A DNA stretch of 64,000 bases, from assembly GCF_014698845.1 (NCBI RefSeq), contig NZ_JACJTV010000002.1, positions 124,001 to 188,000 of the forward strand, in the 5' to 3' direction. Below, piece after piece: positions 10,786-20,632 of this stretch (positions within the stretch are counted from its first letter, which is position 1; each line of letters starts with the position of its first letter). Under the pieces are notes generated by a model. The model saw nothing but the letters and a program-made list of their open reading frames with translations, did not search any database and was not told the DNA's origin. Position numbers and translations under genes: made by a program. The stretch is from Coleofasciculus sp. FACHB-1120 (GTDB lineage: Bacteria; Cyanobacteriota; Cyanobacteriia; Cyanobacteriales; FACHB-T130).

Positions 10786-11541
10786 TTACCAGATTGCTCC
10801 TCGCCGCCTCAAGTCACGCTTCATGGTTTCTGAAAGTCCTGTATTCTCTCCAAATCGAGCCTTCTCCACTTTTACAGTGGCTAAATCCGCATCGCTCAAA
10901 TTGGCACGACGCAGGTCAGCGCCGCTTAGGTCGGCACCCATTAAGTTTGCACCTATCAACGTGCCACTACTCAGGTCAGCACGACGCAGGATAGCATAAC
11001 TCAAGTTCGCCTCACTCAGGTTGACACTACACAAGGAAGCATCAATCAAGTTGGCACGACAAAGGTCGGCTCCAATCATTTGAGCCTCATTCAGTCGGGC
11101 ACATAGCAAGTTGGCACTGTTGAGGTTAGCACCAATCAAGTTTGCCCCCATCAAACAAACTTTGATGGCGTCAGCTCTGATGAGATTGGCACTGAGCAAA
11201 TTGGCACCACTCAAATCAGCCATATTCAAGTTGGCTTTATTTAGCTTGGCACCCGCGAGATCGGCACCAATCAGGTTGGCACCCAGCAGCAGCGTACCCA
11301 GCAAAATCGAACCGCTTAAGTCGGCACCATGTAGGTCAACACCACTGAGATTAGCACCCGCGAAATCTTTAACGGGATTTAATCCAGCAATTTCTGCTAA
11401 TTCAAGGAAGTTATCTGTATCTGCCTCTACAACGTGCAAGATCAAGTCTTTCAGTCGCTGGAGAGATTTCTCATTAGGCACATTCAAACTCTGTCCGGCT
11501 TTCATTAGGCTTTTGTTTGGACTTGAATAGGCAGAGGGCAA
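10786..11541 (-). CDS. Pentapeptide-repeat protein
   Basis: 251 residues. After a ~55-residue N-terminal helix-rich part (L-Q-R-L-K-D-L-I-L-H-V-V) come about 30 A(D/N)LXX repeats from ~57 to ~220, expected to form a right-handed quadrilateral beta-helix. The tail G-L-S-E-T-M-K-R-D-L-R-R-R-G-A-I is a motif often seen at the end of cyanobacterial members. Function is unknown; the fold is a protein-interaction surface. The start overlaps the upstream gene by up to 68 bp. An internal ATG at 11505 would shorten the overlap, which suggests translational coupling or, less likely, a frameshift joining the two. Confidence 0.8.
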   Translation of the reverse strand: MPSAYSSPNKSLMKAGQSLNVPNEKSLQRLKDLILHVVEADTDNFLELAEIAGLNPVKDFAGANLSGVDLHGADLSGSILLGTLLLGANLIGADLAGAKLNKANLNMADLSGANLLSANLIRADAIKVCLMGANLIGANLNSANLLCARLNEAQMIGADLCRANLIDASLCSVNLSEANLSYAILRRADLSSGTLIGANLMGADLSGADLRRANLSDADLATVKVEKARFGENTGLSETMKRDLRRRGAIW

Positions 11542-11737
11542 TCATTCTCTCTATTACTGCCCTCTTGTTACGACTAATATGCTTCAACCCCAGTTCCTCA
11601 ACATCCGGAAATTCACTTACAAATTGGTTATTTTGCTCTAGTTGAGCCAAAATTGCTTCTAATGATTTATCTAGATTATCTGTTGACTCACCTTCAAGCA
11701 TCTCTAGGTGGAATTTTTTAGGGTTTGAGTATTGCAT
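11474..11737 (-). CDS. Small hypothetical protein upstream of the pentapeptide gene
   Basis: 87 residues, acidic and helical (S-L-E-A-I-L-A-Q-L-E-Q-N-N-Q-F), without recognised domains. ATG 11737 has GAGG about 8 nt upstream, supporting translation. The 3' end overlaps the pentapeptide gene in another frame. The last ~15 residues (K-S-K-Q-K-P-N-E-S-R-T-E-F) look like out-of-frame reading, so the natural end may have been altered. Its function is not recognised. Confidence 0.55.
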   Translation of the reverse strand: MQYSNPKKFHLEMLEGESTDNLDKSLEAILAQLEQNNQFVSEFPDVEELGLKHISRNKRAVIERMIALCLFKSKQKPNESRTEFECA

Positions 11738-12466
11738 TTTTTACCTCAACATCATTTAGCTTAAGTAGATCCATTATAAAAATAACATTGCACTGCGATC
11801 GCCGGTGAAATATCCACTAAAATTTACGTGAATTCGAGGGTTCATCAAGTTATGGAAAAGTGACAAACTCATTCTCGTCTAGATGTCTGAGGCTGCATGA
11901 GTTCTAGAAAAAATTTTTGATTTCTAACCAGTAAAATAAAACTAATATTTTGTGTTTTTCTATACTTAGCTTACTTAGATTTTGAGTCCTGGCTTGAACT
12001 CGCTCGAAAAAACTTTACGGTTGTGTTTGTCTAAAGTTCGATTGATTGGCATTGCCCCGACAAAACATCTGGGATCATTACGGGCAAACATTTGTCAGAC
12101 TTATAGGAAGAAAATTTAACCTTGACCCGCCTGAGGTACTTTGAGCGATCGCTTATCGGGCGAGCGTGTTGCGTAGCAAACAGCGTATGCTGCAATGACG
12201 TGGCTATTTAGCGATCGCATCGGTTCGGTTGCATCAGGGGAACACCGCTCAAACTTCCTGTGTAACCTATAGTACCTCTGCCTACTGAGATTTCCTTTTA
12301 TCAAGATGCCTTTCCAGTCAAGTTTCTATCAAATTGCGTAGAAAAGTAGTTGTGAATCCACGCTTCTCGATAGAAGGCTAATCTTATGATTTGATGACAA
12401 TTAAATATTGTGGTAATTTCTTGTAGCTGTCAAAAAATATTAACTCCGTTGCTGCCAACCGTTGCC
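11738..12466. other. AT-rich spacer without a supported gene
   Basis: About 730 bp. A GCGATCGC-flanked piece near 12143-12220 (gcgagcgtgttgcgtagcaa) resembles dispersed cyanobacterial repeats. Only short broken frames are seen. Confidence 0.45.
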
Positions 12467-12757
12467 TTAACGAGGGGGTAATAAATTTATACTTATTCCT
12501 AATAATTCATAACGGTTGTCAATAAATTGCAACAGCTCATCGTCAGTTTCTGGGATGACAAGCTTGACATTTTGAACGGGAAAGGGTGTGAGAACGGGGA
12601 TGCTTCGCTCTTTCAAAACCTGATTTAAGCCCTGGCTTAAGTAGGGATACTGATCGCATCTACGTAGATTTCGGCTTAGTTTTGAAAGAACCCAAACCTG
12701 TTTCTCGAAGAAAACAGGTTTGGATGAACACCCTTGCGATCGCTTCGGTAAAATCCC
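12467..12757 (-). pseudogene. Coding-like stretch lacking a start codon, possible gene remnant
   Basis: On the minus strand a frame of about 96 codons is open from 12757 to a TAA at 12467. It has ordinary protein composition in its 3' two thirds, for example Q-Y-P-Y-L-S-Q-G-L-N-Q-V-L, P-F-P-V-Q-N-V-K-L-V-I and D-D-E-L-L-Q-F-I-D-N-R-Y-E-L-L. It has no ATG or GTG before that part, and a hairpin at 12694-12721 (aaacctgttt arms, 8-base loop) sits in its 5' half. The protein family was not recognised. It is probably the 3' end of a decayed gene. Confidence 0.4.
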
Positions 12758-12875
12758 CTAAGAATTATGGGGAATTCCTGGAAGGGCGTTTGGCATTTAT
12801 AGCGGTTCTTATTTTTATGCCATACACTCCGAGCTCACCCCTCCCCTTTCCAATTCCGAAAAGGGGACTGGAGGG

Positions 12876-15800
12876 TTAAACCTGGATTGGACTCAACTTG
12901 GCATCACTATAGTTGGGGATGCCAATATAGTCTTGTAGGGCTTTCACCTCCAAAGGAGCTGACTGCAAGGCGCGAATCGCTGCCGCAGTGGCTTTGGCAC
13001 CTGCAATCGTCGTGATCATGGGGATTTTGTAAGTGAGGGCGCTGCGACGAATCAAGCGTCCATCTGCCTGCGCTTCTTCCCCAGACGGTGTGGTGATAAT
13101 CAGCTGAATCTTGTTATTTTTGATTGCATCTAGAACGTGAGGACGCCCCTCATGCAGTTTCAGCACCACATCCACCTCTAGCCCATGTTCCCGCAGCACT
13201 TTGCGCGTGCCGATGGTGGCGACAATATGAAAGCCCAATTCAATCAAATCTCTGACCACTGGCACCGCCGCCGCCTTGTCCCGGTCGTTCATTGAGACAA
13301 ACACTGTGCCAGATAAGGGCAACCGCTGTCCCGCTGCTAACGCTGCCTTAGCAAACGCTCTTCCGAAATCCACGTCAATCCCCATCACTTCTCCGGTCGA
13401 GCGCATTTCTGGCCCCAGAAGAGTGTCAGCACCGGGGAATTTTTCAAAAGGCAACACGGCTTCCTTGACAGCAACATGACGCGGCACTACCTCCTCTGTC
13501 AAGTCGAGGGATTCCAGCGTGGCACCTGCCATAATCCGGGACGCTAGAGCGGCTAGAGGCACTCCTGTCGCTTTGGAGACATAAGGAATGGTGCGCGAGG
13601 CTCTGGGGTTGGCTTCGAGAATGTAAACTTGTTCCCCCTGAACGGCAAACTGGATATTCATCAAACCAATCACCTTGAGAGTCTTGGCGAGATCGAACGT
13701 CCAGGTACGGATGGTATCCAAAACTGCTTCCGATAGGGAAGTATAGGGCAAGGAACAGGCAGAATCCCCAGAGTGAATGCCCGCTTGTTCGATATGCTCC
13801 ATGATGCCGCCAATCACTACTGTGCCAGTGTGGTCAGCGATCGCATCCACATCCACCTCAATCGCATTTTCCAAAAACTTGTCGATCAAGATCGGATGAT
13901 CGGGTTCTACCAGCACCGCATAGAGCATATAGCGCTGCAAGTCCTCATCGGAGTAGACAATTTCCATCGCCCGTCCTCCCAATACATAGGAAGGACGTAC
14001 CACGACGGGGTAGCCAATGCGCTGTGCGACCGCTAAGGCATCTTCAAAACTCCGAGCAATTCCGTTCGCTGGCTGCTTAATATTGAGTTCCCGCAGGATT
14101 TTTTCAAATCGCTCTCGGTCTTCAGCGGTGTCAATCGAATCTGGCGAAGTTCCCCAAATTTTAGCGGTGATTTCGGGGTGGGATTGCAGATATTCCTGCA
14201 ATGGCAAAGCCAATTTTAGCGGCGTCTGCCCCCCAAACTGCACGATAATCCCTTCCGGCTTTTCCGCCTCGATGATGTTGAGAACATCTTCTTTTGTCAG
14301 TGGCTCAAAGTAGAGGCGATCGCTCGTATCATAATCAGTGGAAACGGTTTCTGGGTTTGAATTGACCATAATCGTCTCAAACCCTTGCTTGGAGAGAGAA
14401 TAAGCTGCATGACAACAACAGTAGTCAAACTCAATCCCCTGTCCAATCCGGTTCGGGCCACCCCCTAGAATCATCACCTTGCGGTTATCTGAGGGCAATA
14501 CCTCCGATTCTTCCTCGTAACTTGAGTAGTAATAAGGAGTCAACGCCTCAAATTCCGCCGCACAGGTATCCACGGTTTTGTAGACGGGGACGACGCCCAA
14601 ATTCTTACGGTAGTCGCGGACTTCATCTTCTGTCGTTTTAGTCGCGTAGGCGATCTGGCGATCGCTAAAACCTTCCCGCTTGATGTCCCACAACTTTTCT
14701 TTTGTCAGGTCTTTCAGCTTGCTTCGCTTCAAGAACTTCTCGGTTTCCAACAGTTGTTGCATCTTATCTAGGAACCACGGATCGATTCCCGTTAGTTCAT
14801 AGACTTCTTCTACCGTCATCCCCATCAACATGGCATGACGAACGGTGAAGATTCTCTCTGGATTAGGCGTCCGCAGTCCCGAACGAATTTGCTCTAAACT
14901 CGGCAATTTCTCGCTCTTGTCGCATCCCCAACCCGCGCGACCCGTTTCCAAGCCTCTTAATGCTTTCTGGAACGACTCGCAGAACGTCCGTCCCATCGCC
15001 ATCACTTCTCCCACCGACTTCATCTGCGTCGTCAGGATTGCCTGAGAACCCGGAAATTTCTCAAAGGCAAATCGGGGTATTTTCGTCACCACATAGTCAA
15101 TGGTTGGCTCAAAGGACGCCGGGGTTTTCTTGGTGATATCGTTGGGAATTTCGTCGAGGGTATAGCCTACCGCCAACTTTGCCGCTATCTTCGCAATTGG
15201 GAACCCGGTCGCTTTAGAAGCCAGGGCAGAACTGCGAGAAACGCGGGGGTTCATCTCAATGACAATCAGGTCGCCAGTCAGAGGATTAACTGCAAACTGA
15301 ATATTCGAGCCGCCGGTTTCTACCCCAATCTCGCGGATAATTTTAATCGACGCATCCCGCAACCGCTGGTATTCCTTATCGGTGAGGGTTTGCGCGGGTG
15401 CTACGGTAATCGAGTCCCCAGTGTGGATGCCCATCGGGTCAAGGTTCTCAATCGAGCAGATAATCACGACGTTATCTGCCAAATCGCGCATGACTTCTAG
15501 TTCGTACTCTTTCCAACCCAACAGCGACTGTTCGATGAGAATTTGCGACACCGGGCTGGCGTCCAGACCGCCCTGAGCCATTTCTTCAAATTCTTCCTGG
15601 TTGTAGGAAATACCGCCGCCGGTGCCGCCTAGGGTATAAGCAGGGCGGATAATCAAGGGATAGCTGCCAATTTGGGATGCGATCGCTTTCGCTTCGTCGA
15701 GCGTGCTAGCAATCCCCGATGGGCAAACACTCACCCCGATTTTCGCCATTGCTTCTTTAAACAGCAGCCGGTCTTCGGCTTTCTCAATCGCCGGTAGCTT

Positions 15801-16154
15801 GGCTCCGATTAATTCGACTCCGTACTTTTCCAATACTCCATTTTTTGCAAGGGTGACGGCTAGATTTAGAGCAGTCTGACCTCCCATCGTGGGCAGCAGA
15901 GCGTCAGGTCGTTCTTTGGCGATTACCTTTTCTACGATTTCTGGTGTCAACGGTTCAATATAAGTGCGGTCAGCCGTTTCCGGGTCGGTCATAATGCTGG
16001 CTGGATTCGAGTTCACCAGCACGACTTCATATCCTTCCTCCCGGAGCGCCTTACAGGCTTGAGTGCCTGAATAGTCAAACTCGCAGGCTTGTCCAATCAC
16101 AATTGGACCAGAGCCTAGTAACAGAATTTTGTGGATGTCCTGGCGGCGGGGCAT
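12876..16154 (-). CDS. carB: Carbamoyl-phosphate synthase large subunit
   Basis: 1092 residues, full length (the family is about 1070-1100). Two homologous ATP-grasp halves are visible, each beginning with a dinucleotide-like glycine motif (G-S-G-P-I-V-I-G-Q and [10 protein letters not shown]). The first half carries G-G-T-G-G-G-I and the second G-G-R-A-M-E-I. A C-terminal MGS-like allosteric domain follows ([16 protein letters not shown]). With CarA it makes carbamoyl phosphate from bicarbonate, glutamine-derived ammonia and two ATP, for arginine and pyrimidine synthesis in the cytoplasm. carA is not adjacent, as is usual in cyanobacteria. Confidence 0.97.
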   Translation of the reverse strand: MPRRQDIHKILLLGSGPIVIGQACEFDYSGTQACKALREEGYEVVLVNSNPASIMTDPETADRTYIEPLTPEIVEKVIAKERPDALLPTMGGQTALNLAVTLAKNGVLEKYGVELIGAKLPAIEKAEDRLLFKEAMAKIGVSVCPSGIASTLDEAKAIASQIGSYPLIIRPAYTLGGTGGGISYNQEEFEEMAQGGLDASPVSQILIEQSLLGWKEYELEVMRDLADNVVIICSIENLDPMGIHTGDSITVAPAQTLTDKEYQRLRDASIKIIREIGVETGGSNIQFAVNPLTGDLIVIEMNPRVSRSSALASKATGFPIAKIAAKLAVGYTLDEIPNDITKKTPASFEPTIDYVVTKIPRFAFEKFPGSQAILTTQMKSVGEVMAMGRTFCESFQKALRGLETGRAGWGCDKSEKLPSLEQIRSGLRTPNPERIFTVRHAMLMGMTVEEVYELTGIDPWFLDKMQQLLETEKFLKRSKLKDLTKEKLWDIKREGFSDRQIAYATKTTEDEVRDYRKNLGVVPVYKTVDTCAAEFEALTPYYYSSYEEESEVLPSDNRKVMILGGGPNRIGQGIEFDYCCCHAAYSLSKQGFETIMVNSNPETVSTDYDTSDRLYFEPLTKEDVLNIIEAEKPEGIIVQFGGQTPLKLALPLQEYLQSHPEITAKIWGTSPDSIDTAEDRERFEKILRELNIKQPANGIARSFEDALAVAQRIGYPVVVRPSYVLGGRAMEIVYSDEDLQRYMLYAVLVEPDHPILIDKFLENAIEVDVDAIADHTGTVVIGGIMEHIEQAGIHSGDSACSLPYTSLSEAVLDTIRTWTFDLAKTLKVIGLMNIQFAVQGEQVYILEANPRASRTIPYVSKATGVPLAALASRIMAGATLESLDLTEEVVPRHVAVKEAVLPFEKFPGADTLLGPEMRSTGEVMGIDVDFGRAFAKAALAAGQRLPLSGTVFVSMNDRDKAAAVPVVRDLIELGFHIVATIGTRKVLREHGLEVDVVLKLHEGRPHVLDAIKNNKIQLIITTPSGEEAQADGRLIRRSALTYKIPMITTIAGAKATAAAIRALQSAPLEVKALQDYIGIPNYSDAKLSPIQV

Positions 16155-16701
16155 AGTTGTTTGTCCTAGCGTGACTGTTTTAAGTCCAGATTATTTTAAG
16201 GGCTTTCTTCCCGATGCTTGGTAGTGGTTTTTGCCAATTTGCCCAAGATTTGATGACGAAAGGTTTGTGCAACTTCTTTTCGGTCAACGGGCGGTGTCTT
16301 CTGGTTACGACCCACTCGCCTCGAAAAGGGCGGTTTGAGCGAGGCTATCAGTTTTAGAAAACCAGGTTATCGGGTCTCTACCGTGATACGTCAAACCCGC
16401 TCCTGTATTCTGAAACTCCTCGGTTTTCCTTCCCATGATGTATGGAAGCCAATAAATCTGCCTTTTTAGTTAGTTGACAACTAATTTCAACAAGCTTAAG
16501 ATAAATTTCTGGGTTTTCTTTGACAACTTAATCAGAACTTTTACAACTTCATAATAAACAAGCAGAGAGAAGATATCTTCCCTCTGCTCAGTTAGTGTTA
16601 CTCTCTGTCTTAAAGAATCACAGGTTAGGTGCTGAAAACTTTAGCAGCCTGCATATTTAGGCTACATCTAGCTTACCTCAACTGGTTCCAAGAGGCAGAT
16701 A
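16155..16701. other. Spacer between dpsA and carB
   Basis: 547 bp holding the carB upstream region and the dpsA terminator. A short inverted pair (gcctcg at about 16318 and cgaggc at about 16341) is present, but no gene or clear regulatory site is identifiable. Confidence 0.4.
16545..16590 (-). terminator. Intrinsic terminator of dpsA
   Basis: On the minus strand an imperfect 12-bp stem with GCAGAGGGAAGA and TCTTCTCTCTGC arms (16562-16587) is followed by TTGTTTATTAT. It lies about 110 bp past the dpsA stop. Confidence 0.7.
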
Positions 16702-17256
16702 CTAATTATTCGTAGTCTGGACAAAACCCAAGGTCAAGCTGTCTTTAGCGAGGAAGTGAGCCAGATGATAAGCTCGCTCTTCGGTTTTCAGCAAGATTGT
16801 TTCGTACAGATAACGGGTTGCGCGATCGCCCAAACTTTCTGCTTGTCCTGCCTGACGGCGGATGAGCTGAATCATGGCTTGCTCGGCAGCTAAGTCGTGT
16901 TCCACCATCTGGCGGCAAGAAAATACTCCTTCATCTTCTGGCGTGAAGCAGCACAGTTCTGCTAACTTGGCAAAGCCAGCCACAGGAACGCCACCGAGTC
17001 CATCCAACCGTTCGCCAATATCATGAACGTGTCCCTGCACCTGTTCGTAGCTTTCGCTGAAGAACTCGTGCAGCATATAAAATTCTGAACCTTCGACCAC
17101 AAAGTGATGCTTTTGATATTGCAAGTACAGCGCCTGAAAACTCGCTAGAGCAATGTTGAAGCCTTCACAAACCGGGGTGGTGATACTGCGATCCAGCAAC
17201 ACCGGATTGTCATAAACCTGACCGAAGGAGCGCAATACACTCTGAGTTTCGGACAT
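16702..17256 (-). CDS. dpsA: Dps-family ferritin-like DNA-protection protein
   Basis: 184 residues. The Dps ferroxidase segment is recognisable at about 49-83: [11 protein letters not shown], then L-H-E-F-F-S-E-S-Y and H-D-I-G-E-R-L, matching the canonical K-x-H-W-x-V-x-G ... L-H-x-x-F ... D-x-x-A-E-R layout. It is closest in style to cyanobacterial DpsA. Family members form dodecamers that oxidise and store iron using peroxide and protect DNA. ATG 17256 has GGAGA about 8 nt upstream. It is transcribed alone, with its own terminator. A short palindrome (gcaac-ggtt-gttgc, about 17280-17295) lies just upstream and could be a regulatory site. Confidence 0.92.
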   Translation of the reverse strand: MSETQSVLRSFGQVYDNPVLLDRSITTPVCEGFNIALASFQALYLQYQKHHFVVEGSEFYMLHEFFSESYEQVQGHVHDIGERLDGLGGVPVAGFAKLAELCCFTPEDEGVFSCRQMVEHDLAAEQAMIQLIRRQAGQAESLGDRATRYLYETILLKTEERAYHLAHFLAKDSLTLGFVQTTNN

Positions 17257-17486
17257 CGTTGTGTTCTCCTCTCAATAAGCAACGGTTGTTGCTAATGCAG
17301 TAAGTGTATCACGCTAACCCAATATTGGTGTCTAACTATAGTCTGAGCCAGTTTGACCGATCCGCAGCAAGCACTGGTTCCTCAGCTATATCTTTGCCGA
17401 TCTCTCGCAAACAATTACATTTTTAGTTAAGCTAGTTGAGAATTGTTGTCGTTTGAGTTATATGTATTAACTAGGGTGAAATTGTA

Positions 17487-17511
17487 AAAATTCCCTAGGT
17501 CAGGGAATTTT
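17487..17511. promoter_or_regulatory. Perfect inverted repeat upstream of the 17576 operon
   Basis: aaaattccct and agggaatttt flank a 5-base loop (aggtc), 64 bp before the first ATG. It may be an operator or a leader hairpin; no run of T follows that would favour a terminator. Confidence 0.4.
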
Positions 17512-17575
17512 CGGAAAGGCTAGCGAGTCCAGGGAAGTTATAGACAATGCTAATTTTTCGCGTCTGTGGGAAGGA

Positions 17576-17848
17576 ATGAATCCAATAGAGCCAATCGAGC
17601 CACAACCAGAAACCGGCAAGGTTGTTGAGGTGAATCGAGCAGATCGGTGGCAAGTTTATTACCGCTTGCGAGAGTTAGGAATTTCCTGTGGGTGTGCGGT
17701 TGATCAGCCCTTGCTGGTTGAGGTTTACAGCACGACAGCAGCGATTCAGCTGTGGAGTGTAGTCAGACAGTTAACTGCATCGCGCGGCGAGTTAATTAGC
17801 CATCTAGAACGCTGCTGGCAGACGAGTAACGATCCAAAAGAAAGTTAA
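17576..17848 (+). CDS. Conserved cyanobacterial hypothetical protein (Asr-like)
   Basis: 90 residues. No enzyme motif is seen. The pattern W-Q-V-Y-Y-R-L-R-E-L-G-I-S-C-x-C, then Q-L-W-S-V-V-R-Q-L-T-A-S-R and L-I-S-H-L-E-R-C-W, is one found in short proteins across cyanobacteria. ATG 17576 is preceded by GGAAGG. The next gene starts 18 nt after its stop, so the two form an operon. The paired C-G-C cysteines and the ferredoxin-like neighbour would fit a redox role, but that is conjecture. Confidence 0.75.
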   Translation: MNPIEPIEPQPETGKVVEVNRADRWQVYYRLRELGISCGCAVDQPLLVEVYSTTAAIQLWSVVRQLTASRGELISHLERCWQTSNDPKES

Positions 17849-17866
17849 AAGAGGTTTTAAAAAAGC

Positions 17867-18541
17867 ATGAGTAAGTTTAAACAAAACATCTCAGAATTCC
17901 GCCTTGAGGGATGGTTACTCGGTTTTGTCATGGAAGATGGCTATAAAATCAAATCTTTGAGACTCGCAACTTCCGAGGGTGAATGTCAGATCAAGCTTGC
18001 CAAAGAAGCTCGGATTTCTCTGTTTCGCTCAGCAGTGACACCCGGTACTTGGGTTGAGGTCTTTGGCGAAACCAAGCTCAAGTTAAAAAGCGGAGAAGTT
18101 AAACAAAAAGCTTATCTGGTTCAACCCGGTGTTCCTCCCAGCCAATTGCAGGAAGTTGCATTTCAGGAAGTTGGACAAGTAGAGGCAATTCAAGAAACGC
18201 CTCCACCTGCTAAAAAATTACCGCTCCCTTCCGGCGTCAAAGCGACAATTTTGGTGTGTAAAAAGTCAGATTGTTGCAAGCTGGGGGCTAATAAAGTTTG
18301 TCAGGCTTTGGAAGAAGGTTTGCGCGATCGCGGCTTGGACGACCAGGTTACGATTAAGGGGACTGGCTGCATGAAGCGTTGCAAAGCAGGGCCAAATATC
18401 GTTATGCCAGACAAAACTCGTTACAGTCGGATTCGCGCTACAGAAATCCCTGAAATTATAGATAAGCATTTTCCAGATGAGACGATATCTGAAGAGCTAA
18501 TTGCACCTCTGTTGGAATGGGAAACAGTTCGGGTTCGTTAA
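17867..18541 (+). CDS. (2Fe-2S) ferredoxin-domain protein, NuoE/thioredoxin-like
   Basis: 224 residues. The N-terminal ~90 form an all-beta, OB-like part (L-E-G-W-L-L-G-F, then W-V-E-V-F-G-E-T-K-L). A variable linker follows, then a thioredoxin-like [2Fe-2S] domain from ~120 with cluster cysteines in V-C-K-K-S-D-C-C-K and G-C-M-K-R-C-K-A-G-P. Such proteins are small electron carriers related to the 24-kDa NuoE subunit and cyanobacterial HoxE; the partner here is unknown. It is the second gene of a two-gene operon and is followed by a hairpin. Confidence 0.82.
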   Translation: MSKFKQNISEFRLEGWLLGFVMEDGYKIKSLRLATSEGECQIKLAKEARISLFRSAVTPGTWVEVFGETKLKLKSGEVKQKAYLVQPGVPPSQLQEVAFQEVGQVEAIQETPPPAKKLPLPSGVKATILVCKKSDCCKLGANKVCQALEEGLRDRGLDDQVTIKGTGCMKRCKAGPNIVMPDKTRYSRIRATEIPEIIDKHFPDETISEELIAPLLEWETVRVR

Positions 18542-18568
18542 TAATGTTTCGTAATTTATAGATAATAC

Positions 18569-18605
18569 ATACCCCCAGCTTCTTTAGAGTGGAAGTTGGG
18601 GGTAT
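18569..18605 (+). terminator. Strong hairpin after the ferredoxin-like gene
   Basis: Arms atacccccagcttc and gaagttgggggtat (one mismatch) flank a 9-base loop, 28 bp past the stop. It is not followed by a clear T-run, so it could be a terminator or an mRNA 3'-end stabiliser. Confidence 0.55.
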
Positions 18606-18828
18606 CTGCTATGTGCAGCCTGTCATAATATTAGTACCTGACCAAAGCGAGTAGATGACTATGGCGATCGCTGTCGTCGGGTATTATTAATTACTCAAAA
18701 TCAGACATTAGGGTTTAACAGTGGTGATGTGGTAAGTACACAATTGGTACTCCCAGGATTTAGTTTTGCGCTAGATGAATTTTTAGCTTGAAGCTCTACC
18801 TTAAGTAAGGTAAAAATTGCCCATATTA

Positions 18829-19815
18829 TTAAGGTTGGCTAGAAGTTTTCGCCTTTAAAGGAGTATACTTACCTCCCAATCCTTCGACAAGGGTGCGCGT
18901 ATTAGCTATCAATACTCCTTGGTAATTCTCGCCTTCCGTTCCTGATGCACCGAGACTATCTGCAAACAGTTCTCTATCTGAAACTTTGACATTCGCCTCT
19001 TTAGCTACCGCTTCAATCAGTCTGGGGTTTGTCGTCGTTTCTGCAAAAATTGTGGGAACACCAACATTTTTGATGTCTTTAACGAGTGCTTTCACTCGTG
19101 CGGCGGCGGGTTTTTCTTCGGTACTCAGTCCACCCAAAGCCCCTTCAAACGACAAGCCATAAGCTTTGACATAGTAACCCAGGGCATCATGAGTTGTAAC
19201 TAATTTGCGTTGAGTCGGGGGAATTGTGGCAACTTGAATTTTAATCCAAGTATCTACCTGCCGGAGTTCACTTGTTAATTTTTCGGCGTTACTGTTATAA
19301 AGTGCCGCATTGCTGGGGGTTAATTTTTCCAAGTTGCTGCGTATGGTTTCCACAATCCGGATGCCATTTTTTGCATCGTGCCAAACGTGAGGATCAGGAA
19401 CGGTTTTGCCATCTTCTTCAAATGGTTCTGGGTTGGGAACTGCAACTTCATTCACGGCAATTTTAGAAGCTGGATTTTTAGTTGCCTGGATTAATTTAAT
19501 TAAACCTGGTTCAAAATCATAGCCTGCGTAGAAAATCAGTTTGGCTTTCTCAATGGCTTGGCGATCTTCGGGTTTCGCTTGATACAGGTGCGGATCGGTG
19601 CCAGGATTAATTAAGCAAGTGAGATCGATCGTGTTTTGGGCAATTTCTTGTGTTAAGTCACACAAAATATCGGTGGTTGCTACGACTTGAGGCTGATTCG
19701 TGTTGGGATTTGTCGGTGTGTTAATTGAGTCAACTGGTGCTGAATTACACCCTAGTAGCCCAAAGGCGATCGCTACTCCGAGAATTTCCAAGTTTAATTT
19801 CATGTTCTGTAACAT
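18829..19815 (-). CDS. znuA: Zinc ABC transporter substrate-binding lipoprotein
   Basis: 328 residues of the cluster A-I metal-binding family. A signal ending in L-L-G-C (Cys23) makes it a lipoprotein. Metal ligands are suggested by His in D-P-H-L-Y-Q, D-P-H-V-W-H and T-T-H-D-A-L-G-Y, with the acidic residue in F-A-E-T-T. The His in the third position is the ZnuA pattern; Mn-binding MntC/PsaA proteins usually have Glu there. The His-rich loop of proteobacterial ZnuA is absent. It delivers Zn2+ to ZnuBC in the periplasm. It is divergent from znuC and shares a Zur box 26-40 nt before its start. ATG 19803 is an alternative start. Confidence 0.88.
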   Translation of the reverse strand: MLQNMKLNLEILGVAIAFGLLGCNSAPVDSINTPTNPNTNQPQVVATTDILCDLTQEIAQNTIDLTCLINPGTDPHLYQAKPEDRQAIEKAKLIFYAGYDFEPGLIKLIQATKNPASKIAVNEVAVPNPEPFEEDGKTVPDPHVWHDAKNGIRIVETIRSNLEKLTPSNAALYNSNAEKLTSELRQVDTWIKIQVATIPPTQRKLVTTHDALGYYVKAYGLSFEGALGGLSTEEKPAAARVKALVKDIKNVGVPTIFAETTTNPRLIEAVAKEANVKVSDRELFADSLGASGTEGENYQGVLIANTRTLVEGLGGKYTPLKAKTSSQP

Positions 19816-19840
19816 TCCTAGGGAATTGATGTTTTAATAA

Positions 19841-19855
19841 TGATAATCATTATCA
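19841..19855. promoter_or_regulatory. Zur box (perfect palindrome) between znuA and znuC
   Basis: tgataatcattatca is a 7-1-7 palindrome matching the known cyanobacterial Zur operator pattern TGATAAT-n-ATTATCA. It sits between the two divergent start codons, so zinc-bound Zur could repress both directions. Confidence 0.88.
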
Positions 19856-19868
19856 CTTATAGCAGGTC

Positions 19869-20588
19869 ATGTTAGAGGTTCAGCATTTAGCTGTCAACTA
19901 CCGGGGAGTTTGCGCGTTAGAAAATGTCAGTTTTCGTTTGGAAGCAGGGCAACTGGTGGGAGTGATTGGACCGAATGGAGCGGGTAAGAGTACGATGCTT
20001 AAGGCGATTCTGGGCTTGATTCCGGCAAGGAGCGGGGTGGTGAAGTTTCGTGCCCGTTCTCTAAAACAGCAGTTGCAGCAGGTGGCGTATGTGCCGCAGC
20101 GATCGCAAATAGACTGGGATTATCCGATTACGGCTTGGAATGTGGTGATGATGGCGCGGACTCGTCATACAGGTTGGTTTCGCCAACCCACTTGTCAATC
20201 GGAGGAAGTTGTGGAGGCGGCGTTACGGCGAGTGGGGATGCTGGATTTGCGAAAAAGGCAGATAGGGGAGTTGTCGGGAGGACAGCAGCAACGGGTATTT
20301 TTGGCACGAAGTCTTGCACAGGAAGCTGAGTTATTCTTTTTTGATGAGCCATTTGTCGGGATTGATAAGAAGACGGAAGAAGTTATTTTTGATATCTTCG
20401 CGGAACTGAAGGCGGTTGGGAAAACTCTTCTGGTGATTAGTCACGATTTGGGTGAAAGCTTGAGTCAATATGATAATTTTTTATTATTGAATAAACAGTT
20501 AATTGCGACTGGTTCGCGTCACGAAGTCTTTACTACTGCTAATATTCAAGAGGCTTATGGCTACAATTTGAATTGGTTTGCTACTTGA
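19869..20588 (+). CDS. znuC: Zinc ABC transporter ATP-binding protein
   Basis: 239 residues. All ABC ATPase motifs are intact: Walker A G-P-N-G-A-G-K-S-T (near 34), Q-loop P-Q-R, signature L-S-G-G-Q-Q-Q-R, Walker B L-F-F-F-D-E-P and the H-loop S-H-D. It belongs to the metal-type ABC subfamily and powers ZnuB. It starts 14 nt after the Zur box and is followed 44 nt later by the permease gene. Confidence 0.93.
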   Translation: MLEVQHLAVNYRGVCALENVSFRLEAGQLVGVIGPNGAGKSTMLKAILGLIPARSGVVKFRARSLKQQLQQVAYVPQRSQIDWDYPITAWNVVMMARTRHTGWFRQPTCQSEEVVEAALRRVGMLDLRKRQIGELSGGQQQRVFLARSLAQEAELFFFDEPFVGIDKKTEEVIFDIFAELKAVGKTLLVISHDLGESLSQYDNFLLLNKQLIATGSRHEVFTTANIQEAYGYNLNWFAT

Positions 20589-20632
20589 ACATAGTTTTAA
20601 TTTACTTATTAATAACCAATGGCTAATAACTA

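Noticed and set aside
10737-10994. Plus-strand frame over the pentapeptide gene
   Set aside because: Antisense shadow; the pentapeptide periodicity explains its openness.
12116-12304. 62-codon minus-strand frame in the spacer
   Set aside because: It runs through a GCGATCGC-flanked repeat and has no supporting features.
18829-19815. Manganese (MntC) rather than zinc specificity
   Set aside because: The third ligand position is His and the operator is a Zur-type palindrome, both favouring zinc; not excluded experimentally.
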